Positions 48,990-58,239 of a stretch of DNA of 64,000 bases are shown piece after piece; the stretch's first letter is position 1; each line of letters starts with the position of its first letter. The translations under genes were made by a program, and so were the position numbers. This DNA is from CAYNRA01 sp046296415 (GTDB taxonomy: Bacteria; Bacteroidota; Bacteroidia; Cytophagales; Spirosomataceae). The stretch is from positions 434,001 through 498,000 of the forward strand of contig JBKBLN010000001.1 of NCBI GenBank assembly GCA_046296415.1, written 5' to 3'. The notes under the pieces are model-generated. The model made no database searches. It saw only the letters and a list, made by a program, of their open reading frames with translations, and was not told the origin of the DNA.

Positions 48990-50828
48990 TTACTCCACGG
49001 TTACCGATTTAGCTAAATTGCGGGGTTGATCTACGTTGCGCCCGCGGAGTACTGCGATATAATAGGATAAAAGTTGAAGTGGAATGACACTCAGAAGGGG
49101 TATGAGGATTTCGTGCGTATTGGGGACTTCGATGGTGAAATCGACCATTTTTTTCACCTCTTGATCACCTTCCGAAACAATAGCAATCACGCGTCCTTTT
49201 CGAGCTTTTACCTCCTGAATATTCGAGACTACCTTTTCGTAGGAACTGTCTCGAGTGGCAATGAAAACCACGGGCATGTCTTCGTCAATGAGGGCAATGG
49301 GACCGTGTTTCATCTCAGCTGCTGGATATCCCTCGGCATGGATGTACGAAATCTCTTTTAACTTCAATGCACCTTCTAATGCGACGGGGAAATTTAATCC
49401 CCGGCCAAGGAAAATGAAATTGGAAGCGAAGGTGAAGAGCTTAGAGATATCTTTAATTTGATCCGCTTGTCCCAAAATTTTCTCTACTTTGGTCGGGATT
49501 GTCTCCAATTCAATCAACAACCGACGGTACAAATCTTCCCCAATCGTTCCTTTTTTATGGGCCGTGGCAATGGCCATTAGGGTTAACACAGTAACTTGAG
49601 CAGTGAAGGCTTTGGTGGAGGCCACCCCAATTTCGGGTCCTGCGTGCGTATAAACACCGGCATCTGTGAGCCGTGCAATAGACGAGCCAACTACGTTGCA
49701 AACGCCAAGGATAATGGCACCCCGACTTTTGGCGAGTTCAAGTGCGGCCAGTGTATCGGCAGTTTCTCCAGACTGAGAAATGGCAATAACAATATCACCT
49801 TCTTTGATGATGGGATTTCGGTACCGGAACTCGGATGCGTACTCCACTTCGACGTTGATACGTGCCAATTCCTCAAACAAATATTCTCCCACCAAACCTG
49901 CATGCCAGGAGGTTCCACATGCCACAAAAACAATTCGTTTGGCCTTCGCTAATTTACCCAAATGATCGCGTAAACCACCCAGTTGAATCAAGGCATCCTC
50001 TGACTGAATTCGACCCCGCATACAGTCCGCGATCGATTTGGGCTGTTCAAAAATTTCTTTTAGCATGAAGTGGTCGAATCCCCCCTTCTCGATAGCTTCA
50101 AGCTCAAGTTCAACGGTATGGATCAAGGCACTCTTTTCTTCGTTTTCCAAATTGCGAATGGTTAATTCACCTTCTCTTGCCACTGCAATTTCGAAGTCAT
50201 CCAAATAAATTACTTCTTTTGTGTATTCGATAATAGGAGTAGCATCCGAAGCAAAAAAATACTCACCTTCCCCAACACCAATCACCAAGGGGCTGCCTTT
50301 TCGGGCCGCAATCAATTGATCGGGTTGTTGTTTATCAAGAATAACAATTGCGTAGGCACCCACAACTTCTTGAAGTGCCAACCGAACGGCCTCCTCTGTA
50401 GAACATTGAGTGGTATTTTGTATATCCTCAATAAAATTGACCAATACTTCGGTATCGGTTTGACTTTTGAATTGATACCCTTTGTTTAACAAAACCTGCT
50501 TGATTGCAGCGTAGTTTTCGATAATCCCATTATGAATAAGTGCAAGGCGTCCTCCTTGTGCCACATGGGGGTGGGCATTTACATCATTGGGTTCCCCATG
50601 CGTGGCCCAACGAGTATGACCAATACCAATACTTGATTGGGTGTTTTTTCCGTCAATTTCGGCCTCTAGTGCTGAAACCTTGCCTTTTTTCTTGAATACT
50701 TGGATTTGATCCGCCAACCAAATCGCTAAACCTGCACTGTCATACCCACGATACTCCAATCGCTTTAATCCTTTGATTATTAAAGGGGCGGCTTGACGAT
50801 GACCCACATAGGCTACAATTCCACACAT
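48990..50828 (-). CDS. glmS: Glutamine-fructose-6-phosphate aminotransferase
   Basis: Makes glucosamine-6-phosphate for cell-wall synthesis from fructose-6-phosphate and glutamine. I chose the ATG at 50828 so that the nucleophile is C2 of the mature chain (MCGIVAYVGHR); the frame extends 8 codons further. The glutaminase domain has IGIGHTRWATHG and HNGIIENY, and the two SIS domains have ACGTSWHAG, SQSGETADT, VASTKAFTAQV and the C-terminal PRNLAKSVTVE. At 612 residues it is full length. No glmS ribozyme was found upstream. Confidence 0.97.
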   Translation of the reverse strand: MCGIVAYVGHRQAAPLIIKGLKRLEYRGYDSAGLAIWLADQIQVFKKKGKVSALEAEIDGKNTQSSIGIGHTRWATHGEPNDVNAHPHVAQGGRLALIHNGIIENYAAIKQVLLNKGYQFKSQTDTEVLVNFIEDIQNTTQCSTEEAVRLALQEVVGAYAIVILDKQQPDQLIAARKGSPLVIGVGEGEYFFASDATPIIEYTKEVIYLDDFEIAVAREGELTIRNLENEEKSALIHTVELELEAIEKGGFDHFMLKEIFEQPKSIADCMRGRIQSEDALIQLGGLRDHLGKLAKAKRIVFVACGTSWHAGLVGEYLFEELARINVEVEYASEFRYRNPIIKEGDIVIAISQSGETADTLAALELAKSRGAIILGVCNVVGSSIARLTDAGVYTHAGPEIGVASTKAFTAQVTVLTLMAIATAHKKGTIGEDLYRRLLIELETIPTKVEKILGQADQIKDISKLFTFASNFIFLGRGLNFPVALEGALKLKEISYIHAEGYPAAEMKHGPIALIDEDMPVVFIATRDSSYEKVVSNIQEVKARKGRVIAIVSEGDQEVKKMVDFTIEVPNTHEILIPLLSVIPLQLLSYYIAVLRGRNVDQPRNLAKSVTVE

Positions 50829-51017
50829 ATTGTTTATATTTGAAAAGTACAAAAATCTTTAGGCTATTCTTTTTCCTATTTTGACTATATTATTTAAAAA
50901 ATTTAAAATATATAGCTGATTATGACCCTCAAAAGTAATGAGTTAATCTAAATTAGCAAAATTATGTGATGCCTACTTTCTTTTAAAATTCCAATTTTAA
51001 TTTGGACATGTATAGAC

Positions 51018-51045
51018 AAAAAAAGCGCCTATTGGCGCTTTTTTT
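51018..51045 (-). terminator. Terminator overlapping the DUF4270 stop
   Basis: AAAAAAAGCGCC (51018-51029) pairs with GGCGCTTTTTTT (51034-51045), 4-base loop. The stem reaches the stop codon of the DUF4270 gene (51044-51046). On the minus strand a run of seven T follows the GCGCC stem. Confidence 0.9.
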
Positions 51046-52408
51046 ACTGCGTGACAGTGTAGTACATTCGTAGTTGTGCTTGCCTTACAGCGGCCCTTCG
51101 AGCACCGCTATGGTTAATGACTGCCGACGTGGTCGTGGAACCTGTCAAGCCCCCGGGTACCACACCCAACCGAACGCGGGTTTTTCCTTCGGTAATGAGT
51201 CGTTGAAGGTAGGGCGTTAGGTTTACTGAATAGCTCTTGGTTGTATTCAATAAAACGGCCCCGAAACCGATGGTTGGATTGAATGCATTGATCGGAACTA
51301 GAATCGGCGTAAAATTACTGGTTTTAGCTATTTGATAGGAGTCATCCAGTTCAGCCAATACGATAACAGAGGGTGCAACCAACCGGGGAGCTAAAATGGT
51401 CGAGTCAAGCGAAATAATCAGGTCGGCACGGTTAATAGCGGCTTCTCTTCGGCGTAAAATCGATTGAATGGATGGAATTTCTAAGACAGCACTGATACCC
51501 GTTCCTGATTGAAAAAAAGCACGATTTTGCGTCAATCTTGCCGGAATGGGAGGGTTTCCTACTCCTAAGTTTTGTAAACCTGTACCTGAGCGATTGGTCT
51601 GGTACCGGGTGAAACGTCCTCCTGTGAAGGGAAACGTGAAGGCACGAGCGGTGGTTTCTCCAGCAAGTCGGTAAAATACACGAAGATTACTCGAGGTAGC
51701 ATCTGAGCCAACCCGAAACGAATAAATGCCTTTAGGCTGCCCTACCGTCCTGACCACAAATCCCGGAACAGCTTGGATAAACTGAGAAACATCGGTCGAA
51801 GCGGTTTGCCCGAGTGTCGCTCGCAACTGGGTTAAAATGGATTCTGGTAATTTCCGAATCAAAGAAAACGAAGTATCTCCTTTGGCGTTTGCCACCAAAG
51901 AACGATTGATCTCGAAATTAGCTAGACGAGAACCGCGTGTTGGAATGACATCATGGCGTGTGTATCGCCGACTTTGGGAAACAGGTTCATTCAACTGAAA
52001 TACTTCCACTTGAACCCGGTCCAATGAATCTCCTTGGAAATAGCCATTGTAGTTCAAAACCAAAAAAGCTGAATCAATGGTGGCCGTGGCCGGTAAATCA
52101 AACGGAATCAGCGTATTGGCTTGAATTTGCGATTGTTGAAAGTAAGGCTGTACGTACATGTCGGCTTGTACATAACCTAGAAGTGGATCCTGATACCCTC
52201 CCAAAAATACCTCAGAGGTTCCTGATGTAACCACTGAGTCCAGCTGTGTGGAACTTAATTGGATCGACAAGGTATCGGTAAAAAAAGTAGTTAAATTTCC
52301 ACCCAAACCAAGGTCAAACCGAATGTCTTGTGGGTCTTCACAACCGAAAGAGAACCAAGAGACCAGGAAAATAGCCAAGACCTGTCTCCAGTAAGTCAAT
52401 TTTTGCAT
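51044..52408 (-). CDS. DUF4270 lipoprotein
   Basis: A 454-residue lipoprotein of the DUF4270 family, restricted to Bacteroidetes. The signal ends in FSFGC. Typical segments are EDPQDIRFDLG, FTDTLSIQLSST, LGGYQDPLLGYVQADMYVQP and the repeated FLVLNYNGYFQGD near residue 115, with INRADLIISLD in the C-terminal half. No enzyme motif is visible. It lies 9 bases after the GT5-like gene, and this pair is conserved together in Bacteroidetes. Confidence 0.9.
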   Translation of the reverse strand: MQKLTYWRQVLAIFLVSWFSFGCEDPQDIRFDLGLGGNLTTFFTDTLSIQLSSTQLDSVVTSGTSEVFLGGYQDPLLGYVQADMYVQPYFQQSQIQANTLIPFDLPATATIDSAFLVLNYNGYFQGDSLDRVQVEVFQLNEPVSQSRRYTRHDVIPTRGSRLANFEINRSLVANAKGDTSFSLIRKLPESILTQLRATLGQTASTDVSQFIQAVPGFVVRTVGQPKGIYSFRVGSDATSSNLRVFYRLAGETTARAFTFPFTGGRFTRYQTNRSGTGLQNLGVGNPPIPARLTQNRAFFQSGTGISAVLEIPSIQSILRRREAAINRADLIISLDSTILAPRLVAPSVIVLAELDDSYQIAKTSNFTPILVPINAFNPTIGFGAVLLNTTKSYSVNLTPYLQRLITEGKTRVRLGVVPGGLTGSTTTSAVINHSGARRAAVRQAQLRMYYTVTQ

Positions 52409-52417
52409 AAAGTACGC

Positions 52418-53227
52418 TTATACGGCGAGTTCGTTGTATAGATTAAAAAAGGTATCGGCAAAGTTCTCATCCTCAATGAAGGCATCGATTCGACGGCTTG
52501 ATTGAGCATCCAAAAGACTGGTGAGTTCGGTTGTGGCTTGGTCATTGGCATTGATCACCACATCCGAATATTCACAGGCAATTTTGATGAAACCCATGAA
52601 ATCAGCCGTTTCCAGGCTTGACAGCATGTTATCCTCAATATCCATCATTTTGGCCTTTGGAACAATGTCTTTTGAAAACGTTTGGTCAAATACATTGTTG
52701 TACAGGGTAAAGACGGTTTTTGTATCTTTGAAAATAGGATCGTTCTTGTAGGTCGTTTTGAGATATAACGGAATCAAGGCGGTCATCCAGTCGGTGCAAT
52801 GCACGATGTCAGGCGCCCAGCCGAGCTTCCGAACAGTTTCCAAAGCTCCTTTGCAGAAAAAGATCGCACGTTCGTCGTTGTCTTCATGAAAAGCGCCTTT
52901 CTTGTCGGTGAATACCGACTTTCTTTGAAAATAGTCCTCATTGTCTAGGAAATACACCTGCAACCTAGCTGCTGGAATTGAAGCTACCTTGATAATCAAA
53001 GGCTTTTCATCTTCTCCCACCGTGATGTTAATTCCTGATAACCGAACGACCTCATGAAGTCGATTTTTTCGTTCGTTGATCACGCCAAAACGAGGAATTA
53101 AAATACGAATTTCCATCCCTCTTTCTTGCATTTCCTGTGGAAGTTTCCTGAGAAACGTGGCAATGTTGGAAACTTCTAAAAACGGATCAATCTCGTTGGC
53201 CACATACAGGATTCGTAATCGACGCAT
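52418..53227 (-). CDS. GT5-like glycogen/starch synthase N-terminal domain protein
   Basis: A 269-residue protein that matches only the N-terminal Rossmann half of glycogen synthase (GT5): LRILYVANEIDPFLEVSNIATFLRKLP, RGMEIRILIPRFG, AIFFCKGALETVRKLGWAPDIVHCTDWMTALIPLYL and VFTLYNNVF. A normal enzyme has about 480 residues with a C-terminal nucleotide-sugar-binding domain that is missing here. The sequence ends cleanly with no sign of a frameshift, so this appears to be the fixed short form found in Bacteroidetes next to DUF4270. Its activity is unclear. Confidence 0.9.
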   Translation of the reverse strand: MRRLRILYVANEIDPFLEVSNIATFLRKLPQEMQERGMEIRILIPRFGVINERKNRLHEVVRLSGINITVGEDEKPLIIKVASIPAARLQVYFLDNEDYFQRKSVFTDKKGAFHEDNDERAIFFCKGALETVRKLGWAPDIVHCTDWMTALIPLYLKTTYKNDPIFKDTKTVFTLYNNVFDQTFSKDIVPKAKMMDIEDNMLSSLETADFMGFIKIACEYSDVVINANDQATTELTSLLDAQSSRRIDAFIEDENFADTFFNLYNELAV

Positions 53228-53342
53228 ACTAAAATTAAGAGAGGTTTGATGAGCAAATGCGAATCATTTGCTTGAAAAAAATAATTCGCAAAGATAATAA
53301 AAAAAAATCGATTAAATCCCAAGCTTCCTTGCCTACATCTTA

Positions 53343-54764
53343 TTATTCCCCCCAACTGATTCGGCCTTCTTGGTTCTTTACCATGGCTGGATACCCTTTT
53401 TTTTCAAGTACCCATTGCCAAGCTTCCCACAGGTTTTCTGTCCCAGAAATCCACCGATTAAAATAGTCTATTGTGGCTTCTTCTCCTACATAGTGTTCTA
53501 CGATGGTCTGGTAGTCTAGGTAGGTGTATCCTATTTCTGTCGTACCGAATTGCTTCCAAAGGTCTTGCATGACTGTATCCAGTGAGGCGGTCCCCTGGCT
53601 TTTTTCAAGAATCAGTTGATCCAGTAGCATGGCGACCAAGGCTCCTTTGTGGTACACCGAGACTTTTCGATGGGGGACCCCCTTTTTGTATCCATCCACC
53701 CATAAGTCGAGGGAGGAGTCCAAGAGCGAAATTTCGGCGGGCTCCGCTGTTTCAAAATGCCGACGGCAGATAGTCTCGAGCTCTTGACGATACTCCTTCT
53801 CGGAAAATACGCCCGATCTTCGGAGCATTTCATCTCCATAATAGGTTGTAACTCCCTCAGCAATGAAACAGGTATTAAAATAGTTCTCTTGGCTGTAGTC
53901 GTACGGACGAAGTTCTTTGGGTCTTATTTTGCAGACATTCCAGGTATGGAAAAGCTCATGCGAGGCCAGTCCCAGTACATCACGTCGGAACTCTTCAGGG
54001 TCTTGATCAGGAGGCCCCAAGACCATCATCGTGCTATTTCGGTGTTCTACACCATGGTAAAAGGGAAAGTCCACTACCCAAAGCAGAAAGTGATACTGTG
54101 ACTCTGGAAATGTCCCGAAAAGTTCAACTTGGTGTTCGGTGAAGGCTTTGAATTCGGGGATGAGTCGGTCCCAATTTGGGGTATAATTTCCCTCCACCCA
54201 AAGGGTGAATGGGATATCCTGAACCAGGTAGGTTTGGTGTTGAAGGGTGGGAGATAGCAGAAGAGGTGAATCCACCCAGTGATCATAATCCTGGGCTTCA
54301 AGCACCCACCCGTCCTCCATTTTCTTGGCGGGTAACCCACCCGCATACTGGCAATGAGAAGTACCGGGAAAAAATACCATGATGGGTTCGGAGCGTCTTT
54401 CGGGGATGTAGGGCGTACAATTGATGGGGTTGAGATACCAAAAATCGGGACCAATAAAACTGCTCCCTGCATTGATTTCCCGTGCGTAATACCGGTAACG
54501 AATGATGACAGGGCCTGGCTGAAGGTTGGAAATGAACCAACGGTCCTTACTGATTTTTGTTAAGTTGCCTGGGGTGTCCTCCAACCAAACTTTTCCGACT
54601 TGTTGACTAAAATTCTGGAGCTCGTATCGGCCTGGTCTCCATGCGGGCCACTGAATTTCAAAGGATGTGGCATGATTTATCGGAATCTCCCAACGAACCT
54701 CAATCCAAGACGACATCGGATCGTTCGAAAAAAATGTAAAGTGCATGTGATGTGGGTTTTGCAT
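53343..54764 (-). CDS. M61-family peptidase (glycyl aminopeptidase type)
   Basis: A 473-residue metallopeptidase. I chose the ATG at 54764 (MQNPHHMHFTFFSNDPM) because family members start there; the frame extends over 50 codons further, running into the divergent rpmH gene. The catalytic motif HELFH is at 269-273, with FIAEGVTTYYGDEML giving the third ligand E. The N-terminal beta-rich domain (WPAWRPGRYELQNF) and C-terminal tail are typical. No signal peptide is visible. Shorter than many M61 proteins because the PDZ domain is missing or reduced. Confidence 0.9.
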   Translation of the reverse strand: MQNPHHMHFTFFSNDPMSSWIEVRWEIPINHATSFEIQWPAWRPGRYELQNFSQQVGKVWLEDTPGNLTKISKDRWFISNLQPGPVIIRYRYYAREINAGSSFIGPDFWYLNPINCTPYIPERRSEPIMVFFPGTSHCQYAGGLPAKKMEDGWVLEAQDYDHWVDSPLLLSPTLQHQTYLVQDIPFTLWVEGNYTPNWDRLIPEFKAFTEHQVELFGTFPESQYHFLLWVVDFPFYHGVEHRNSTMMVLGPPDQDPEEFRRDVLGLASHELFHTWNVCKIRPKELRPYDYSQENYFNTCFIAEGVTTYYGDEMLRRSGVFSEKEYRQELETICRRHFETAEPAEISLLDSSLDLWVDGYKKGVPHRKVSVYHKGALVAMLLDQLILEKSQGTASLDTVMQDLWKQFGTTEIGYTYLDYQTIVEHYVGEEATIDYFNRWISGTENLWEAWQWVLEKKGYPAMVKNQEGRISWGE

Positions 54765-54788
54765 TTTCAGAAAATATAAGTATTTTTG
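54759..54788 (+). promoter_or_regulatory. Promoter of rpmH
   Basis: TTG (54759-54761), 19 bases, TATTTTTG (54781-54788): an exact TTG-N19-TAnnTTTG promoter. The -33 element lies inside the first codons of the divergent M61 gene. The leader to the rpmH ATG is about 34 bases. Confidence 0.85.
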
Positions 54789-54828
54789 CAATCCCTTTTG
54801 GAATTTGGCACTAAAATAATCAATACAA

Positions 54829-54984
54829 ATGAAACGTACATTCCAACCATCGAATAGAAAGCGCCGTAACAAGCATGGTTTCCGGGAGCGTTCAGCTACT
54901 CCGGGCGGTCGCCGTGTCCTCAAAGCGCGTCGTGCAAGAGGTAGATGGAAATTGACCGTATCCGACGAGAAGACTCATAAATAA
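54829..54984 (+). CDS. rpmH: Large ribosomal subunit protein bL34
   Basis: A 51-residue, very basic ribosomal protein. It reads MKRTFQPSNRKRRNKHGFR, then RSATPGGRRVLKARRARGRW, the classic bL34 sequence, and ends with a short lineage-specific tail (KLTVSDEKTHK). It is followed by a terminator and then rnpA, the usual order. Confidence 0.98.
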   Translation: MKRTFQPSNRKRRNKHGFRERSATPGGRRVLKARRARGRWKLTVSDEKTHK

Positions 54985-55007
54985 GACTTGTCTATACGAA
55001 AGTTTAC

Positions 55008-55036
55008 AAAGCCACCTTTTTCGGTGGCTTTTCTTT
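55008..55036 (+). terminator. Hairpin between rpmH and rnpA
   Basis: AAAGCCACC (55008-55016) pairs with GGTGGCTTT (55023-55031), T-rich loop and tail. It lies 24 bases after rpmH and 7 bases before rnpA, so it may reduce rnpA expression relative to rpmH. Confidence 0.8.
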
Positions 55037-55043
55037 TAGGTTT

Positions 55044-55427
55044 ATGCGGGAAACATTACTCAAATCGGAGCGGCTTTCCTCAAAAAAAGCCATTGAGCGT
55101 CTGTTTGATCGAAAACGAACAGATGGTGGAACGTTATTGGCTTATCCCTGCCAAGTGATATTCATGCCCAACCAAGAAACCAATTCTCGGGTGCTATTTA
55201 CCGTCTCCAAAAAAAAATTTAAAAAAGCTGTAGACCGTAATCGGATTAAACGACTTCTTCGCGAGGCCTATCGAAAACAAAAGGCCTTGACCCCTCTTCC
55301 GCAATCACTTGATCTCGGATTTATTCTAGTGGCAAAAGAGATGATTACCTTTGAAGAATGCCAAAAAGGCATGAAGAAAGCCTTCACCAAATTACTAGAG
55401 GCGACGAATGAAGGCGCCCAAAGCTGA
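55044..55427 (+). CDS. rnpA: Ribonuclease P protein component
   Basis: Protein subunit of RNase P, which trims the 5' leader of tRNA precursors. The 127-residue chain has the RNR signature KAVDRNRIKRLLREAYRKQK, the substrate-facing FTVSKKKFKKAV and LSSKKAIERLFDRK. The start at 55044 gives MRETLLKSERLSSKK. It overlaps the convergent membrane-protein gene by 33 bases. Confidence 0.95.
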   Translation: MRETLLKSERLSSKKAIERLFDRKRTDGGTLLAYPCQVIFMPNQETNSRVLFTVSKKKFKKAVDRNRIKRLLREAYRKQKALTPLPQSLDLGFILVAKEMITFEECQKGMKKAFTKLLEATNEGAQS

Positions 55428-55745
55428 TCCAGCCAACGTACTAAACCATCCCGTGTAGGTGGCAAATGTAGTTTCTTGAGGAACCGTTTGATACCAACCA
55501 AACGCTTCATAGGCTACATGCCCAAGCCACAAAACTCCCATTTGAAAAAAAGCCAACCAAAACCCTTTTTGGGGCTCTATCATCCCTCCAGCCAAACTGG
55601 TGGCAACCAAGAGAAATTGAGATAAATACAAGGAAGGGGACAAGTGGATGTTGATTACCTGCAAGCATGCGACGAGAAACACGATTCCGAATTTCGTGCC
55701 CATTGGTTGACGACTCAGTGCCTTTCCCCAAGATTCAATTGACAT
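55395..55745 (-). CDS. Small polytopic membrane protein, unknown function
   Basis: A 116-residue protein with three hydrophobic helices (FGIVFLVACLQVIN, LYLSQFLLVATSLAGGM, FWLAFFQMGVLWLGHVAYEAFGW and the final STLAGSALGAFI). I chose the ATG at 55745; another is 7 codons upstream. No family is recognised. Its 3' end overlaps rnpA. Confidence 0.6.
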   Translation of the reverse strand: MSIESWGKALSRQPMGTKFGIVFLVACLQVINIHLSPSLYLSQFLLVATSLAGGMIEPQKGFWLAFFQMGVLWLGHVAYEAFGWYQTVPQETTFATYTGWFSTLAGSALGAFIRRL

Positions 55746-55856
55746 AGTGGATGTGAGAATATTCAATCAAAGGTCGGTTTTTTTTAGAATTTCTCCTACT
55801 TTTAGAAACGCTGTCTGTACTTTGCTCGTTATTCGATCACCCGACCTTTGTTTCCT

Positions 55857-57482
55857 ATGATCAAAAAAATTGGCTTATTCGTTGTTGGCACATGCATTAT
55901 TTTGCTAGGTGTTGGTTTCCGTGCAGACGATCGATACTTCGAAATGGCACGAAACCTCGATATTTTTGCCTCTCTCTACAAAGAAGTGAATACATTGTAT
56001 GTAGAAGATCTCAATCCCAACCGGTTGATTCGGAAAGGAATAGAGGCCATGTTGGCTGAATTGGACCCCTACACGAACTTTTATCCTGAGGATGATATTG
56101 AGGAAGTTCGGACCATGGCCACAGGAAAATACAATGGTATTGGTGCTTCGGTCATGGACTATCAAAAAAAATACTTTATTTCCCAAGTTTTTGAAGGGTC
56201 ACCCGCTGACCTCGCGGGGATCAAAGTGGGCGATGAAGTCTTGGCTATTGGGCCTGTTTCGTTGGCCAACCGAAGTGAAATGGAGGTCAATCGGCTTGTC
56301 CGAGGTCAGTCGGGTTCCCGCGTGAAATTAACTATCCAACGGTATGGGCAAGCCAAGCCTATTCAAATTGAGGTAACCCGGGGTGTGGTCAAAACGCCTA
56401 ATGTACCTCATTTTGGCATGGTTACGGCAGACGTGGGGTATATTCAATTGACTGATTTTTCCGCCACCGCAGCCCGAGAGATTCAAGACGCCTATGAGCA
56501 GTTGGCTGCGCAAGGAATGAAAAAATTGATCTTGGACCTCCGAGGGAACCCAGGTGGTTTGTTAAATATGGCCATAGATATTTGTAATTTTTTCTTGCCG
56601 AAGGGCCAGGTAATTGTCGAAACAAAAGGTCGTTTGGATGAATGGAACAAGGTTTATAAAGCTGTCAATGATCCTTTGAACTTGGACATTCCTTTGGCCG
56701 TATTGATCAACGGACGTAGTGCTTCGGCTTCGGAGATCGTCAGTGGAACTTTGCAAGATTATGATCGGGCCGTGATCATCGGCCAACAATCCTTTGGGAA
56801 AGGGCTAGTTCAAACCACCCGAGATTTGTCGTTTAATACGAAGCTGAAGGTCACTACCGCCAAATACTATACGCCTTCCGGGCGGTGTATTCAAGCGATT
56901 AACTACGGGCAGCGTTCAGAAACAGGTGAAGTCACCAAAGTTCCTGATTCGCTTCGTGTGGCATTCAAGACCCAAAAAGGGCGGACAGTTTACGATGGGG
57001 GAGGTGTCACGCCGGATGTGGTTACCCCAGCTCCAGTTCAGCCGTTGGTTCTACAGGAATTAATACGGCAAAAGAAGGTTTTTGACTATGCCACCCATTA
57101 TTTTTACCGCCATCCAAAAGAGATACCGGGTAGCCAATTTGTCCCACCTTACGAGGATTTTGTCCAATGGCTTGTCATGCAATCGTTCACCTACCAGTCG
57201 GCCGCTGAAAAGCAATTGTACAAGTGGGCTGAATTGTCTGGAAAAGAGGGAGTGGCGTATCAGGAGGAACTTAAATCGCTAGAGAAAAAATTCGCCCAAA
57301 CCAAACAAAATGATTTGCAAAAACACAAAGAGGTGATCTTGACGGAATTGACCAGAGAAATACTGGGCCGGTACCACTACCAAAAAGCAGCGAAGTTTCT
57401 GGCCTTCGAAAAAGATCCAGAGGTGATGGAGGCAGTTCGAGTGCTTTCCGATGTATCTTTGTACCGAAAAATACTTCCATAA
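55857..57482 (+). CDS. S41-family C-terminal processing peptidase
   Basis: A 541-residue exported serine peptidase. I chose the ATG at 55857 (MIKKIGLFVVGTCIILLGVGF); a TTG three codons upstream is less likely. A membrane anchor or signal is followed by the N-terminal helical domain, a PDZ domain (about 85-165, YNGIGASVMDYQKKYFISQVFEGSPADLAGIKVGDEVLAI in parts) and the S41 core with LDLRGNPGG, the catalytic SASAS segment near residue 290 and K in SFGKGLVQT near 316. Cleaves the C-termini of periplasmic proteins. TsaB starts 3 bases after its stop. Confidence 0.94.
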   Translation: MIKKIGLFVVGTCIILLGVGFRADDRYFEMARNLDIFASLYKEVNTLYVEDLNPNRLIRKGIEAMLAELDPYTNFYPEDDIEEVRTMATGKYNGIGASVMDYQKKYFISQVFEGSPADLAGIKVGDEVLAIGPVSLANRSEMEVNRLVRGQSGSRVKLTIQRYGQAKPIQIEVTRGVVKTPNVPHFGMVTADVGYIQLTDFSATAAREIQDAYEQLAAQGMKKLILDLRGNPGGLLNMAIDICNFFLPKGQVIVETKGRLDEWNKVYKAVNDPLNLDIPLAVLINGRSASASEIVSGTLQDYDRAVIIGQQSFGKGLVQTTRDLSFNTKLKVTTAKYYTPSGRCIQAINYGQRSETGEVTKVPDSLRVAFKTQKGRTVYDGGGVTPDVVTPAPVQPLVLQELIRQKKVFDYATHYFYRHPKEIPGSQFVPPYEDFVQWLVMQSFTYQSAAEKQLYKWAELSGKEGVAYQEELKSLEKKFAQTKQNDLQKHKEVILTELTREILGRYHYQKAAKFLAFEKDPEVMEAVRVLSDVSLYRKILP

Positions 57483-57485
57483 GTC

Positions 57486-58214
57486 GTGTCAGTTGAATCC
57501 CCGCGCTATTTCCTTGCTCTAGATGCCACCACACGTGGTTGTTCGGTGACGTTGATGCAAGAAAATCAGGTATTGATTTCCTTGTCGATGCAACAAGAAC
57601 GGACCTCTTCCGCCAAGCTAACTCTTTTAATTGATCAAGCCGTTCGATTAGCCGATCTCACGCTTTCTGATCTTTCCGGCGTGATTGTGGGCAAAGGGCC
57701 GGGATCGTACACGGGATTGCGGATTGCGGTATCCACGGCCAAAGGTCTATGTTTTGGGTTGGACATCCCCCTGTATGCTGTCGATAGCCTAACCGCCATG
57801 GCACACGGGGCTCGAAAAAGCATGCCATCGAGCTTTACAAAACCTATATTATTAGCCCCCATGATCGATGCACGGCGGATGGAGGTATACACTGCGCTGT
57901 ACGATGCTGCCACTGGAGATCGTGTCAGTGATTTTGAAGCGTTGATCTTGGACGAAACTACTTGGCAGTCTTGGGAGCATACCCATGATATTTGGTATTT
58001 TGGAGATGGGGCTGCCAAAGTTCAAACCTTGTGGGAGCATCGGTCCCATGTAAAATACCTGAAGGAACCCCTTGCGCCACATGCTGCGCTATATGCTGAA
58101 TTGGGGTATCAAAAAATTGAAATGTCAGCCTCTGAACATTTGGTTCAGTTTGAGCCCTATTATCTAAAAGAATTTTTTACCCCGTTGCCTAAAAAGAAAG
58201 TGACCACCCGATAA
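57486..58214 (+). CDS. tsaB: tRNA threonylcarbamoyladenosine biosynthesis protein TsaB
   Basis: Partner of TsaD and TsaE in making t6A37 in tRNAs. The 242-residue chain starts with a GTG (57486) 3 bases after the S41 gene. Features: FLALDATTRGCSVTLMQ (ASKHA fold), GVIVGKGPGSYTGLRIAVSTAKGLCFGLDIPLYAVDSLTAMAHGAR in pieces, APMIDARRMEVYTALY. These are the standard TsaB signatures. Its stop codon lies inside the loop of a hairpin. Confidence 0.95.
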   Translation: MSVESPRYFLALDATTRGCSVTLMQENQVLISLSMQQERTSSAKLTLLIDQAVRLADLTLSDLSGVIVGKGPGSYTGLRIAVSTAKGLCFGLDIPLYAVDSLTAMAHGARKSMPSSFTKPILLAPMIDARRMEVYTALYDAATGDRVSDFEALILDETTWQSWEHTHDIWYFGDGAAKVQTLWEHRSHVKYLKEPLAPHAALYAELGYQKIEMSASEHLVQFEPYYLKEFFTPLPKKKVTTR

Positions 58215-58225
58215 GGTGGTCACTT
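58190..58225. terminator. Hairpin around the tsaB stop codon
   Basis: AAGTGACCACC (58198-58208) pairs with GGTGGTCACTT (58215-58225), 6-base loop containing the tsaB stop TAA. The minus-strand side is followed by T-rich sequence (TTTCTTTTT), so it is probably the terminator of hpf. Confidence 0.85.
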
Positions 58226-58239
58226 GGTACATGGCTTGG

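Noticed and set aside
50829..51017. Possible glmS ribozyme or riboswitch upstream of glmS
   Set aside because: The leader is AT-rich with no recognisable conserved core; glmS ribozymes are known mainly from Firmicutes.
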